Positions 44,674 through 53,240 of a DNA stretch of 64,000 nucleotides are shown here, one piece after another; position 1 is the first letter of the stretch, and each line of letters opens with the position of its first letter. Origin of the DNA: Limnochorda sp. L945t (lineage in GTDB: Bacteria; Bacillota; Limnochordia; Limnochordales; Geochordaceae); contig NZ_CP141615.1 in the NCBI RefSeq assembly GCF_035593305.1, positions 1,674,001 to 1,738,000 of the forward strand, in the 5' to 3' direction. The notes beneath the pieces were generated by a model. That model saw only the letters and a program-made list of their open reading frames with translations, was not told where the DNA came from and made no database searches. Position numbers and translations under genes: made by a program.

Positions 44674-46269
44674 CTACGCGGCTTGGGTCGGGAACAGCTC
44701 TTCGACGCGGTTGGGTGGCCGGATGCCCAGGATCCGGAAGACCGCCGGGGCGGTGCCCTCCAGCTCCGTGCGCAGCAGGTAGCGCTTCGCCTTGATCTGC
44801 AGCGGGACCGCCTTGAGCTTCTCCAGGTCCGTCAAGGCCTGGCGGTAGGAGACCGCCTCCCCCAGCTTGTGGCGCAGGTACGACTCCAGGACGAAGGCGA
44901 GGAAGCAGACGGCCACATGGCCCCGCACGTGCTCGTCAGTCCACACGTAGACCGGCCGAATCTCCAGGGAGCTTTTGAGGTCCCGGAAGGCCCGCTCGAC
45001 GCGCCAAAGCGTCTTGTAGCTCTGCGCCACCTCGGCGGCGTCCCGGTTCGTGTTGGTCAGCACCACGAACTTCCCGTCGTAGCGAGCACCCGCCTCGATG
45101 GCGGCCTCGTTGATCTCCACGGCGTCCCGGTGGACCTTCAGGTAGCGCCGGTAGCGGCTGTGGCGGATGAGATCGCCGGGGCTCCCCTCCTTCAGCGCCT
45201 GACGCAGGCGGGCCACCACCTCTTCGCGGACCTGCCGGTCGTGCTCGGCCGCCTCGGGGTTGGAGGCCAGGATGTAGCGACGCCCTTCGCGGACCACCTC
45301 TTTGACCTTCAACGTGGGGCTGACGACCCGGTAGCGCCCGGGGCAGCCGACCACCTCGTCCCGCACCACCCGCGCCCGCCGCATGCGCATGCCCACGATG
45401 TACTCAAGGCCCGCCTGCTCCAGCGCCTCCAGCGTGCGCCCGCCGACGGCGCCCCGGTCCGCCACGAAGAGGACCTTCTGGAAGGCGAACCGGTGCTTGA
45501 GCTGCCCGATGATGGCCCGCGTCGCTGTCACGTCGTTGAGGTTGCCGGGATAGACCGCATGGGCCAAGGGCCACCCGTCCCGGGTGAGCAGCACCCCCAC
45601 CACCATCTGACGGCGGTCGGTGCGTTTGTCCTTGGCGTTGCCAAACTGCGCCAGCTTCTCGGGCCCCCGGCCTTCGAAGCGCACCGTCGTGGTATCCCAG
45701 AGGACAAGTTCCAGGTCCTGGTTGAACAGGTCGGTGAACCGGGCGAACAAGAAGTCCTCGACCCGGTGGGCAAAGCGGTGCACGTACGTGAGCGCCCGGT
45801 AGAAGTGGTGCAGCTTCAGGCCAGCAAAGCGGGGCTCCCAGATGGTGGGCAGCCACTCCTCGACCAGGCTCTTGCGGGAGGCAGGATCCATCAGCCGGTT
45901 GAGCACCATGGCGAACACGGCCTCCGGCAGGTCGAACTCGACCAGGGTCTCCTCCCACAGCCACCCCCAAAGGCGGGCCAGCCCCAGCTCCTCCCACAGC
46001 CGGCGGAAGACCAGCACCGGCCCCCAGGTCAGCCCGCCTTCGCCCTTGAGGTCCTTCTGGAGGTTCAGGACGGTGAGCTTGCCGGCAAACTGGCTGAGGG
46101 CCTCCAGGATGGCATCGACCCGGGCCCGGCCCTCGGGCTGGTCCCAGCGGCCGATGGTGGCGATGACCCGCTGGCGGGGTTTGCCGTTGACCCGGATCGC
46201 CTCGATGACCTGCAGGTACTGGCGCACCGTGCCGTCCTTGTTGCGCTGCTGGTTGACCCGGACAAACAT
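44674..46269 (-). CDS. IS1634-type (IS4 superfamily) transposase
   Basis: 531 residues from ATG 46269 (13 more if an upstream ATG at 46308 is used; the family normally begins MFVRVNQQRNKDGT). DDE transposase: LVLWDTTTVRFEGRG (first Asp), LFVADRGAVGGRTL (second Asp) and YKTLWRVERAFRDLKSSLEI (YREK-type Glu block). The frame is complete. I could not identify convincing terminal inverted repeats by eye. Confidence 0.9.
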   Translation of the reverse strand: MFVRVNQQRNKDGTVRQYLQVIEAIRVNGKPRQRVIATIGRWDQPEGRARVDAILEALSQFAGKLTVLNLQKDLKGEGGLTWGPVLVFRRLWEELGLARLWGWLWEETLVEFDLPEAVFAMVLNRLMDPASRKSLVEEWLPTIWEPRFAGLKLHHFYRALTYVHRFAHRVEDFLFARFTDLFNQDLELVLWDTTTVRFEGRGPEKLAQFGNAKDKRTDRRQMVVGVLLTRDGWPLAHAVYPGNLNDVTATRAIIGQLKHRFAFQKVLFVADRGAVGGRTLEALEQAGLEYIVGMRMRRARVVRDEVVGCPGRYRVVSPTLKVKEVVREGRRYILASNPEAAEHDRQVREEVVARLRQALKEGSPGDLIRHSRYRRYLKVHRDAVEINEAAIEAGARYDGKFVVLTNTNRDAAEVAQSYKTLWRVERAFRDLKSSLEIRPVYVWTDEHVRGHVAVCFLAFVLESYLRHKLGEAVSYRQALTDLEKLKAVPLQIKAKRYLLRTELEGTAPAVFRILGIRPPNRVEELFPTQAA

Positions 46270-46309
46270 GACACTTCCATGATGAGCCATCATGGCCATC
46301 CGTGTCAAT

Positions 46310-46790
46310 ATCCGAGCGCTACATCACGCGTCGAACGTAGCATTACACTCGCGGCGTTTTTCGGGAGGGCCTGCGCGTCATGACGGGCTTTGAGGGCATC
46401 GAGGTATCCCAACAAGGCCCACCACTGTAAAACTCCAGCCCGGCAAGGCACGTACGGGCACTTCAGCATTCGCCATCCTGTCGTCCGTGGGACTATTGCT
46501 TCGGCAGGTGCTCAAAGCTCTGCCAGGCGGCCGCGCGGTCTCGGCCTCTCGGTTTAGCTACCGCGGGCAGGACGCAGACGTCGCCTGCATCCTGGATTGG
46601 TGAGCAACGTGGAGAGGGGCGAGAACCGTCCACTGGGCACCGTTCGTGGGCCTGGGTTTGAATCCCGGTCGAGTTTTCGTCGCCGAACCTTCGAGCAAAG
46701 GCGACAAACGCCTCGCAAGCCACCCACGGGAGACGGCAGCGGTCGCTGAATGCGCCTCCGCGAAGCGTCGGTTGTTAGTCGCGCTCCGAT
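46310..46790. other. Stretch without a recognised gene
   Basis: About 480 bp downstream of the Uma2 gene and upstream of the transposase start. Open frames are short and unconvincing. A T-arm-like sequence (CTGGGTTTGAATCCCGG, about 46652-46668) occurs without the rest of a tRNA. Confidence 0.4.
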
Positions 46791-47357
46791 TCACCCGAAG
46801 ATGGGGGCCAGCTCCAGCGTGAACCCCGGCAACTCCGGCTCCAGCGTCACGCGGACAGCCTCCCGGTAGCGATCTACCTCTCGGCCAGGACGGTGTAGCT
46901 CGACCGCCTGCCCTTCCGGGTCGATGAGGACGGCCAATTGTGCCCCGTTGGCGAGGTAACTGTGCATCTTCTCCCGCAGCTCGACCAGCGTGTTGGAGGC
47001 CGAGCGCACCTCGAAGACCACGTCAGGGCACAGGGGTGGAAAGCCCTCCCGAGCTTCCCGAGATAACGCCTCCCAGCGCGCCCGTCGCACCCAGGAGGCG
47101 TCCGGAGAAAGAAGGGCACCGTCCGGCAGCTTGAACCCCGTCGAGGAGTCGAAAACGTACCCTAGACCTGTTCGGGCGTTCCAGTTGCTCAGCTGCCTCA
47201 ACACCTCGGCACTGCGCCTGCCACTTTCGCCTCCCGTCGGGCTCACGACCAGCCTCCCGTCCGCGGTGCGTTCGAACTGATAGCCGGGGTTGCGCTGGGA
47301 AAGGGCCAGCAGTTCCTCATCCGTGACCCGGCGCATCAGGTCGAGTTTGATGGCCAT
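46791..47357 (-). CDS. Uma2 family endonuclease-fold protein
   Basis: 188 residues of the DUF820/Uma2 PD-(D/E)XK fold: GYQFERTADGRLVVSPTGGE, then SPDASWVRRARW, CPDVVFEVRSASN with the conserved Asp, Val-Glu type strand, and LREKMHSYLANGAQLAVLID. ATG 47357 follows GGGAGGGTGAGG and lies 2 bp after the DUF433 stop, so the two are co-expressed. Function of Uma2 proteins is not established; nuclease activity is predicted from the fold. Confidence 0.88.
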   Translation of the reverse strand: MAIKLDLMRRVTDEELLALSQRNPGYQFERTADGRLVVSPTGGESGRRSAEVLRQLSNWNARTGLGYVFDSSTGFKLPDGALLSPDASWVRRARWEALSREAREGFPPLCPDVVFEVRSASNTLVELREKMHSYLANGAQLAVLIDPEGQAVELHRPGREVDRYREAVRVTLEPELPGFTLELAPIFG

Positions 47358-47359
47358 CC

Positions 47360-47602
47360 TCACCCTCCCCCTTCGTCGGGGCCGACAGGAAAAGGCGGAG
47401 AGCTTTCCATCGCCTGCGCGGCGTAAAGGAGGACCTCCCGGATGTCCTCGGGTTCGAGATCGGGGTACGCCTCGAGGATTTCCCGCTCCGACATCCCGTC
47501 CGCCACCATGCCCACCACCGTCGCGACCGGGATGCGCAGGCCTCGAATGCAGGGCACCCCGCCCATCTGGCGCGGGTCCACCGTAACGCGGCTAAACCGC
47601 AC
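47360..47602 (-). CDS. DUF433 family protein (antitoxin-like)
   Basis: 80 residues from GTG 47602 with GAGGGAC upstream. VTVDPRQMGGVPCIRGLRIP, VATVVGMVADGMSEREILEA and YPDLEPEDIREVLLYAA form the DUF433 winged-helix domain, seen in antitoxins usually paired with a DUF5615 PIN-like toxin. Here the 3' neighbour is Uma2, not DUF5615. Confidence 0.85.
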   Translation of the reverse strand: MRFSRVTVDPRQMGGVPCIRGLRIPVATVVGMVADGMSEREILEAYPDLEPEDIREVLLYAAQAMESSPPFPVGPDEGGG

Positions 47603-48212
47603 ATCCCGTCCCTCTGTGTCTACGTCTTCGCCCCCCAGTCGGCATGTCCTCAGTCGGCCGGTCGGGGCCGTAGCCCAGGAGTTCCAGAACGCGTTCCGGG
47701 ACCGGGGCCAGGGAGGACCTGCCGGCCGCGTGCACGACCGGCGCGTTCCGCCCCCCCCTTGCGACGAGGCTGAGCGAACTTGCAACGGCGTGTATAAGCC
47801 TGAGTCGATATCGCAGGCCAGCCAACCCTCTTCGGCCAGACCGGCGAGTTCGGCTCGGGGACCGGACGCGTTCGACCGGCCCTCGACTCGAGCTGCCTTC
47901 CGCGGTCCCACCCTTCGGCGTCTTCGGCTTCGCATGGGGTAGACAGCCTCGCAGAACTTACCCGGAGCCTTGCCAACGATCCCGTGCTGCCGGAGTGAGT
48001 ATACCATGTCCGGACGCGGCGCTGTCCGAGTCCCGATCCCCTCCTGCCCCCTCCCGCGAGCTGTTCGGGCACGGGCCAGCGGCTCGTGTTCGTCGATGAA
48101 CTCCCGAGACAAGGCGTTGTCCATCTTTACGAGCTACCAGGTCGCCCACTCCAGGGACTCGGGCCCACTTCACCGCCGATGTCGGGCTTCGCCGGGCAGC
48201 TGAAAGGAGACC
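47603..48212. other. Stretch without a recognised gene
   Basis: About 600 bp upstream of DUF433. Minus-strand pieces such as LAPVPERVLELLGYGPDRP and MVYSLRQHGIVGKAPGKF look protein-like but sit in different frames with interruptions, suggesting gene decay. No family assigned. Confidence 0.35.
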
Positions 48213-48610
48213 ATGCGCCTTTCCCCATCGTCCCTCGCGTCGCTACCCATGTGCCACAGCCACGTCCGCATCCCGGTGCATCGGCGCCGCTGCCGGCAGT
48301 GCCACCGGACCGTCTCGTTTCCGCCCGCCTTCCTGCGGCCCCGCCAGGGACTGATGCAGGCGCAGCTGCTGCCCGCCGAGGCGGCCTGTTGGACATGGTG
48401 ACGCTGCCGCTTCAGGGCGACCCGGCCTGGTCTCAGCCCGCCCGCAGACTCCCCACACCCTGGCGCCTTCCCGATCCAGCGGGCTCCGGGGAGACTGGAA
48501 GCAAACCCCACGCCAGGGGGTGAGCTTCCATGGCCCCATGGCCCGACGAGACGCTGGCGTTGTTTCGCTATGCCCTCATCGCCCCGCTGCTGGACCCGAC
48601 ATCCGGACGC
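48213..48610 (+). pseudogene. Transposase remnants
   Basis: Two short pieces on the plus strand. At 48213-48401, HVRIPVHRRRCRQCHRTVSF then PPAFLRPRQ looks like the zinc-ribbon end of a transposase N-terminal domain. At 48530-48610, DETLALFRYALIAPLLDP resembles the conserved start of an integrase-type (IS481/ISNCY) transposase. Neither continues into a catalytic domain. Confidence 0.4.
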
Positions 48611-48649
48611 CATCCTCGTGACCGGCGACGGCATCGAGCTCCTGACCTG

Positions 48650-49702
48650 CTACGGCAACATGTCGGGCCGGCCGGCTGCCGGGCCGCCGCAGCACTTTTT
48701 GTACTTTCGCCCGCTGCCACACCAGCACGGCTCGTTGCGGCCCGGGGGCCAGGGCACGGCCATCCCCCGCGCCGAAATGAGCGCCGCGTAGGCCGCTACG
48801 GATTCGGGTCTAGACGGGTCACGGCCTTCGCGCCGGGCCCACTCGACGAGTTCGTCCACCGCGATGGGGGCCAGCGCCGGGCTTTGGCCGAGTTCCTTCA
48901 GCCGGACGAGAGCGTTTTGGACGGCGCGCCGGTGTGCCTCGTAGCTACGCTTTTCCGGCACCTCCCGCCACTGAGGCCACCGGGCCAGGGCAGCTTCCAG
49001 CTCGTCCGGCGGAAACCACGCCACCGCCGGCTGCACCCGTTGCCGGCCGCCCACGGGGAGCAACGACGTCTCTCCCGGCTCCTGGTGTTCGGCCAGAGGG
49101 TAGCGGTCAAGGTGGTCAGGGTCGTCAGTGCGGTCATGCTCTTCGAGAAAGCTGTCCGCTCTCCTTTCAAGGTCGTCGCACGGCCGGCCCAGCGCGGCCA
49201 GGCTCTCCCGCCGAAGGTCGGAAAGCTGGGCCACCAGCCCCTCGGGGTCGCCGGTGGCCAGCGCCAGCTCCAGGCCCCTGGTTAGCCACCGGAGCGCCAC
49301 CTCGTGGTCTCCGGCCGCTTGATAAGCCATGCCGGCGTTGTTGTAGAGCCACACGTCGTCGGGGTATTCCTCGGCGAGAGTGGCGAACAGTTGATCCGCT
49401 TCCTCCCGGCGACCCAAGCGCAGCAGGTACTCCGCGATATCGGCCCTGCCGTCGGGCACGCTCCGCAGACCGGCTTGCAGAGCCCGCTGCTTGGCAACGA
49501 TGGCTTCCTCCAGCCGGCCGGCCCCCGCGTAAGCGTCCGCGAGCTCGCTGTACAGAGCGGCCATGTCGCAGACCTTCCGAGCTCCCGGAGCAGCAGCCAG
49601 CTCGTCGAGAAGGCCAACTGCTTGGTCATAGTCCGGCTCAGGGCCGTGGAGCAGGGCCAGGATCCGCTGTTCCTTGCGCAGCCATTCCCTCGAGGCTTCC
49701 AC
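48650..49702 (-). CDS. TPR and SEC-C domain protein
   Basis: About 350 residues. Several tetratricopeptide repeats occupy residues ~20-180 (MAALYSELADAYAGAGRLEE; LYNNAGMAYQAAGDHEVALR). The C-terminus has a SEC-C zinc-binding motif, GRNEPCWCGSGRKYKKCC. SEC-C modules occur at the ends of SecA and of many accessory proteins. GTG 49702 with GGGAGG upstream is the likely start. Role unknown. Confidence 0.85.
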   Translation of the reverse strand: MEASREWLRKEQRILALLHGPEPDYDQAVGLLDELAAAPGARKVCDMAALYSELADAYAGAGRLEEAIVAKQRALQAGLRSVPDGRADIAEYLLRLGRREEADQLFATLAEEYPDDVWLYNNAGMAYQAAGDHEVALRWLTRGLELALATGDPEGLVAQLSDLRRESLAALGRPCDDLERRADSFLEEHDRTDDPDHLDRYPLAEHQEPGETSLLPVGGRQRVQPAVAWFPPDELEAALARWPQWREVPEKRSYEAHRRAVQNALVRLKELGQSPALAPIAVDELVEWARREGRDPSRPESVAAYAALISARGMAVPWPPGRNEPCWCGSGRKYKKCCGGPAAGRPDMLP

Positions 49703-49977
49703 AGGGCCTCCCTCCCTGGCCGAGCGGCGGTCGACTTGGGCACGACGTCGGGGCGAAGGCGCTTTTCCAGCGCTCCTCCTACCTTTCGGCCCCAACCTTA
49801 CCTCACTTCGGTGGCCAGGGCAATCTCAACGGCGCTTCCGGTTACGTCGTGCGTCGGCTTACGAGCCCGACCCAGCCTGCCGACACGAGGCCGGGGGTTC
49901 GGGGTGTGGTACGATGAGGCCGGAAACTTCAGGGACAGTCCCGAGTTACGAACGGGTGCGAGAGGAAGTTGGGTGAA

Positions 49978-50217
49978 ATGCCTGAACTCACGGTCGTCTT
50001 GCCCGACCATGTTTCGAGGGATGAGGCCCTTCTTTACCTCGCGATGAAACTTTACGAGGCACGTAAGCTTTCACTGGGCAAGGCCGCCGAGCTGGCCGGT
50101 TATTCCGTCCGGGCGTTCGTAGAGATCCTCAACAAGCACGGGATCTCGGTTTTCCGTTACCCGCCCGACGAGCTCGACAAGGACGTGCAGCATGCCCTCG
50201 ATCCTCATCGTGGATAG
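49978..50217 (+). CDS. UPF0175 family antitoxin-like protein
   Basis: 79 residues. ALLYLAMKLYEARKLSLGKA and AAELAGYSVRAFVEILNKHG match the UPF0175 helix-turn-helix family, usually paired with a PIN-like DUF3368 toxin. ATG 49978 follows GAGGAAG. The partner frame starting inside its 3' end is truncated. Confidence 0.88.
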   Translation: MPELTVVLPDHVSRDEALLYLAMKLYEARKLSLGKAAELAGYSVRAFVEILNKHGISVFRYPPDELDKDVQHALDPHRG

Positions 50218-50254
50218 CTGGGGCTGGTGGACGGCGTCGGCGCGTACTCTTTGA
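50192..50254 (+). pseudogene. Truncated partner of UPF0175 (DUF3368-like start)
   Basis: A 20-codon frame starting at ATG 50192, overlapping the antitoxin stop as expected for the partner toxin. Only MPSILIVDS resembles the beginning of a PIN-like protein (first strand and catalytic Asp); the following residues are unrelated and the frame stops. Confidence 0.45.
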
Positions 50255-50470
50255 AACCCTTTCAATGGCCGCCAGGAGTGAGCACAGCCTTCGGGCTTGA
50301 GTCTCGCCTTCGACGCTCTCAGAAGGCGCTGTCCCTTCTCGATGATGTGCTCTCTGAGGGAAGGAGAAGCCTCATCGAGGTCCACCACGTCGACGGGGAT
50401 GCCGCACGTCGCGTCGAGCGCGGCCAGCGCTGCGTAGACGGAAGTTCCGGGCCGCCGATCCGCCATGAGC
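50255..50470 (-). pseudogene. MntA-like nucleotidyltransferase antitoxin, C-terminal fragment
   Basis: The minus strand reads RPGTSVYAALAALDATCG then IPVDVVDLDEASPSLREHII and EKGQRLLRA, closely resembling the C-terminal half of minimal nucleotidyltransferases (MntA type). The N-terminal GSxxxxxDxD catalytic part is absent; a duplicated sequence lies where it should be. Confidence 0.5.
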
Positions 50471-50505
50471 GCCCGTGACGACAGCATTTCAGGGGGATTC
50501 AACGA

Positions 50506-50644
50506 GCATCCTCGGGCTACCGGGTATCGGTCGGCAACCCGAGCCGGTATGCGGGACGGGCCGGCGACCGCGTAGGGAGGCGAGGAAGATAGCGTCCAAG
50601 CTGCGCCGCCACGGACGGGACTCGTGGAGGAAAGCCGAGATCCT
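50506..50644. repeat. 139-bp direct repeat, copy 1 (with integrase N-terminus)
   Basis: This segment matches 61087-61225 in the same orientation with four mismatches and no gap by my alignment. The second half encodes the start of an integrase (KIASKLRRHGRDSWRKAEIL on the plus strand), which breaks off at the end of the repeat. Confidence 0.85.
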
Positions 50645-50727
50645 GGGTAACTGCATGGCAGCCCCCCACCCCAGCGTCCAGCGGCGGGTACAGGGCGGTG
50701 TGCGCGCCGGCTACTCACGGTAGGTCG

Positions 50728-51282
50728 TCACCGGGGGGGGGCGATGAGCGTGGGAAAGCGGGCAGGCTCGCGCTGGGAGGGAACGCCCACCAGCAGCACC
50801 GGCCGATCTCCCTCGTGCCCATGGCCGGGCGGAAGGCGCTGCCCAGGTCCGCTCACAGGGGCGCCCCCGGCTCGGGCTTTACCGGCTAACCACCTGGGAC
50901 CTCCCCCTCGGGCCACATCCCAGCGCACCGGTACCATCCGCTGGCGGAGAGCCCCCAGGTAGTCAGCCAGCTCCTCAGCAGGAATCTCTTTTTCGACTTC
51001 CTTCAGGGCCCGGTCTGGGTCCTCTCCTCCGGCGTCCAGCCACGCCCGGTCGTCGTCGGAAAGCTCGTCCGGTAGGGTGGCCGGCCCCTCATCCACCGTC
51101 TGCCCGCCCCGCCCCAGCTGGTGGACATACAGGAAGGCCTCCAACGCCTCGGTCCGGATCCGCCACAACAGGCCCAGCTCCACGATCGGGAGGCGCTCTT
51201 CCATCCGCCATCGGTAGACGGTCCGCTCGGTCATGCGCACCTGTTCGGCCACCTGTTCGGGGGTTAAGAGGCGGTCCGTCAT
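50728..51282 (-). CDS. MerR/excisionase-type HTH protein with out-of-frame MazF-like remnant
   Basis: 184 residues. Residues 1-60 are a helix-turn-helix of the excisionase type (LTPEQVAEQVRMTERTVYRW). The middle is acidic (ELSDDDRAWLDAGGED), as in antitoxins. After about residue 118 (MVPVRWDVARGG) the frame appears shifted; the tail GDRPVLLVGVPSQREPARF then PTLIAPP resembles the core of a MazF/PemK toxin. Probably an antitoxin gene whose overlapping toxin gene is broken and fused in frame. Confidence 0.55.
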   Translation of the reverse strand: MTDRLLTPEQVAEQVRMTERTVYRWRMEERLPIVELGLLWRIRTEALEAFLYVHQLGRGGQTVDEGPATLPDELSDDDRAWLDAGGEDPDRALKEVEKEIPAEELADYLGALRQRMVPVRWDVARGGGPRWLAGKARAGGAPVSGPGQRLPPGHGHEGDRPVLLVGVPSQREPARFPTLIAPPR

Positions 51283-51429
51283 GGGCGTCGTCTCCCTTCA
51301 TGTGTTGCGGCCAGTGCACCATTGACCCTGGGGCGGGCAGGAAATATCCGCCCCCCAACGAACCCTCTGCTCCGAACTTGACGCCGACGAGTTCGGAGAT
51401 CTGGCGGCGGCACACGGGGGGAACTTTCG

Positions 51430-52344
51430 TTGCTCCGGCTAGGGAAAGTGGTGCTGGGCGTCGGTCTCGCATCCGTCTTTTTTGCCGTCGGAGCCGAGGT
51501 GTTCATGATATCGCGGCCGTTTGAAAAGGCGCCAGGCGTCTCTCCGGGGGACGTCGGTCTGGCCTACGAGGATGTGGTGATCGACGGGGCCGGCGGGGTA
51601 GAGCTGCGAGGCTGGCTCCTCCCCGCGCGAGGTGCGCGGCGGTCCGTGATCTTGGCACCGGCGGGGGGCGAGAATCGCGCCGAGATCGGCGGGGATACGT
51701 CCTTGCCGCTCATACGTAAGCTGGTGGAACACGGCTTCACCGTGCTGGCTTTGGACATGCGAGGGTATGGGCTGTCGGGAGGACGGCCTACGTGGGGTTT
51801 CCTGGAATCGAACGACTTGGAGTCGGCCGTCCGGTTCATGAATGCGAGAGGGTATCCCAACGAGGCTGTCGCCGTAGTTGGCTTCTCCATCGGAGGTGTG
51901 GCTGCGTTACGGCTGGCCGGGCGGCTACCGGAGTTGGGAGCCGTCGTCGCGGATGGCGCGTTGCCCAGCGTCCGCTGGACGGTGCGCGCGGTGCTCCCTT
52001 GTTGCGACGCAGCAATTTCCCCGTTGGTGCGTCTGTGGGCAAGGGTGCTCCTCGGTGTGGATGTGGACGAGATCCAACCCGTCGAAGACTTGGCGAGGTT
52101 GGACGGGCGCAGGGTGATGCTCGTATACGGGTCGGAAGACGAGCTGGCAAAGGCGGGTGCGCCTGCAGTCATGCAAGCTGCCAACCCGCAGGCGACGGTC
52201 GTCGTGGTCCCAGGTGCTCGGCATATCCAGGCCTATCGGATCAACCCGGAGGCGTACGGTGAACGCCTGGTTCGCTTCCTGGATGACGCTATGGGGAGGC
52301 CTCTCGCGCCTGAAGGGGCCGGGTCCAGCGTCCGCCCGCGCTAG
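51430..52344 (+). CDS. Alpha/beta hydrolase
   Basis: 304 residues. One N-terminal hydrophobic segment (GKVVLGVGLASVFFAVGAEV) suggests a membrane anchor or signal. Nucleophile elbow GFSIGG (Ser), acid in YGSEDEL and catalytic His in PGARHIQAY. LALDMRGYGLSGGRPTWGF is typical of BAAT/DUF-type serine hydrolases. TTG 51430 follows GGGGGGAAC. Substrate unknown; it is one of the few intact housekeeping-like genes inside the island. Confidence 0.85.
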   Translation: MLRLGKVVLGVGLASVFFAVGAEVFMISRPFEKAPGVSPGDVGLAYEDVVIDGAGGVELRGWLLPARGARRSVILAPAGGENRAEIGGDTSLPLIRKLVEHGFTVLALDMRGYGLSGGRPTWGFLESNDLESAVRFMNARGYPNEAVAVVGFSIGGVAALRLAGRLPELGAVVADGALPSVRWTVRAVLPCCDAAISPLVRLWARVLLGVDVDEIQPVEDLARLDGRRVMLVYGSEDELAKAGAPAVMQAANPQATVVVVPGARHIQAYRINPEAYGERLVRFLDDAMGRPLAPEGAGSSVRPR

Positions 52345-52353
52345 CCACAGGGC

Positions 52354-52977
52354 TTAGGACTCGGCTCCCTCTCGCGCAGCATGGGCTGTACGGGCAGCCC
52401 TGCGCTCGGCGATGATAAACGACCCTAGCACGACCGATGCGGCCAGGACTTGCCCCAGAATGGTCTCTCGTGTCGGGAACACTGCAAACCAAGTTTGAAC
52501 CCACTCCGGTATGGGTACGTGGAGCTCCGTGGCGGGGATCCATCCCGCAAGCTGCATCTCCTGCGCCTGTTCACCGACCATCACCAAGAACACGAGTCCA
52601 AGCATGGCTCCCGTCAGCACCAGCATCTTCTGATACGGAAGTCGTTGGTGTGCGACCATCGTGAGGAAGCCAGCGATCACCGTCAGGACAAACCCTACCC
52701 CCGCGCCCCAGATGACCGTACTCATGCCCCGCTGCAGCCTGGTATCTTGCAGAAACAGAACGGTTTTGAACCCCTCTCGGAAGACGGCGCTGAGGCCAAG
52801 GACGATCAATCCCACGACGACTCGGTTTCTGGAAATGAGGTTGGCTTCGGCTTTTTCGGTTAGCGCTTGCTTGATCTTCATATGAGCAGATATCCAGCCG
52901 GTCCAGTAAAGCCTGTGGAAGAACCAGTTCATAACTAAGACGAGCACTAGCACAGCTGATATGAACGAGGCCGTCAA
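52354..52977 (-). pseudogene. FTR1-type iron permease, N-terminally truncated
   Basis: 207 residues covering the C-terminal part of an FTR1 permease: LVMNWFFHRLYWTGWI and the second iron-binding helix, LSAVFREGFKTVLFLQDT (REGF in place of REGxE-type). The first half with the first REGxE helix is missing. The frame starts at a TTG exactly where sequence beside the second IS110 element begins. Without both REGxE helices it should not transport iron. Confidence 0.75.
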
Positions 52978-52984
52978 CCCCCGG

Positions 52985-53240
52985 TGTGATCCGCCGGGGT
53001 GGAGCCGGGCCGGGGATGTCGTCGACGGTTGGCACTCTGATATCCGCGGGTTGGCTACCGCACTTTACGCCATCCGTCGGGGAGCTGCCTCGAACTAGAG
53101 GCGCACGTACGGCTCAAGCGCCGTGTGCATAGCAGTCTCGAGGGTTCCCCCCACCGGTCCCCGGTCGCGTCCGGCTCACCCGGTCGGCTGGATCCGTGGT
53201 GAGACCTCCGAACGCCGCCGCTTGCCTCCGGATCGTCAGG
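52985..53240 (-). ncRNA. Non-coding end of second IS110-type element, candidate bridge (seek) RNA region
   Basis: About 255 bp between the transposase stop and the broken FTR1 gene. Several short hairpins are possible on the minus strand (for example GACCGGGGACCGGTGG and CCCGGCCCGGCTCC regions). The position after the transposase is that of the guide RNA in the IS1111-type subgroup. Inference only. Confidence 0.3.

Noticed and set aside
44683-46383. Long plus-strand open frame (566 codons)
   Set aside because: Antisense shadow of the IS1634-type transposase.
46645-46680. tRNA-like T-arm (GGTTTGAATCCC)
   Set aside because: No matching acceptor stem, D-arm or anticodon arm can be found around it.
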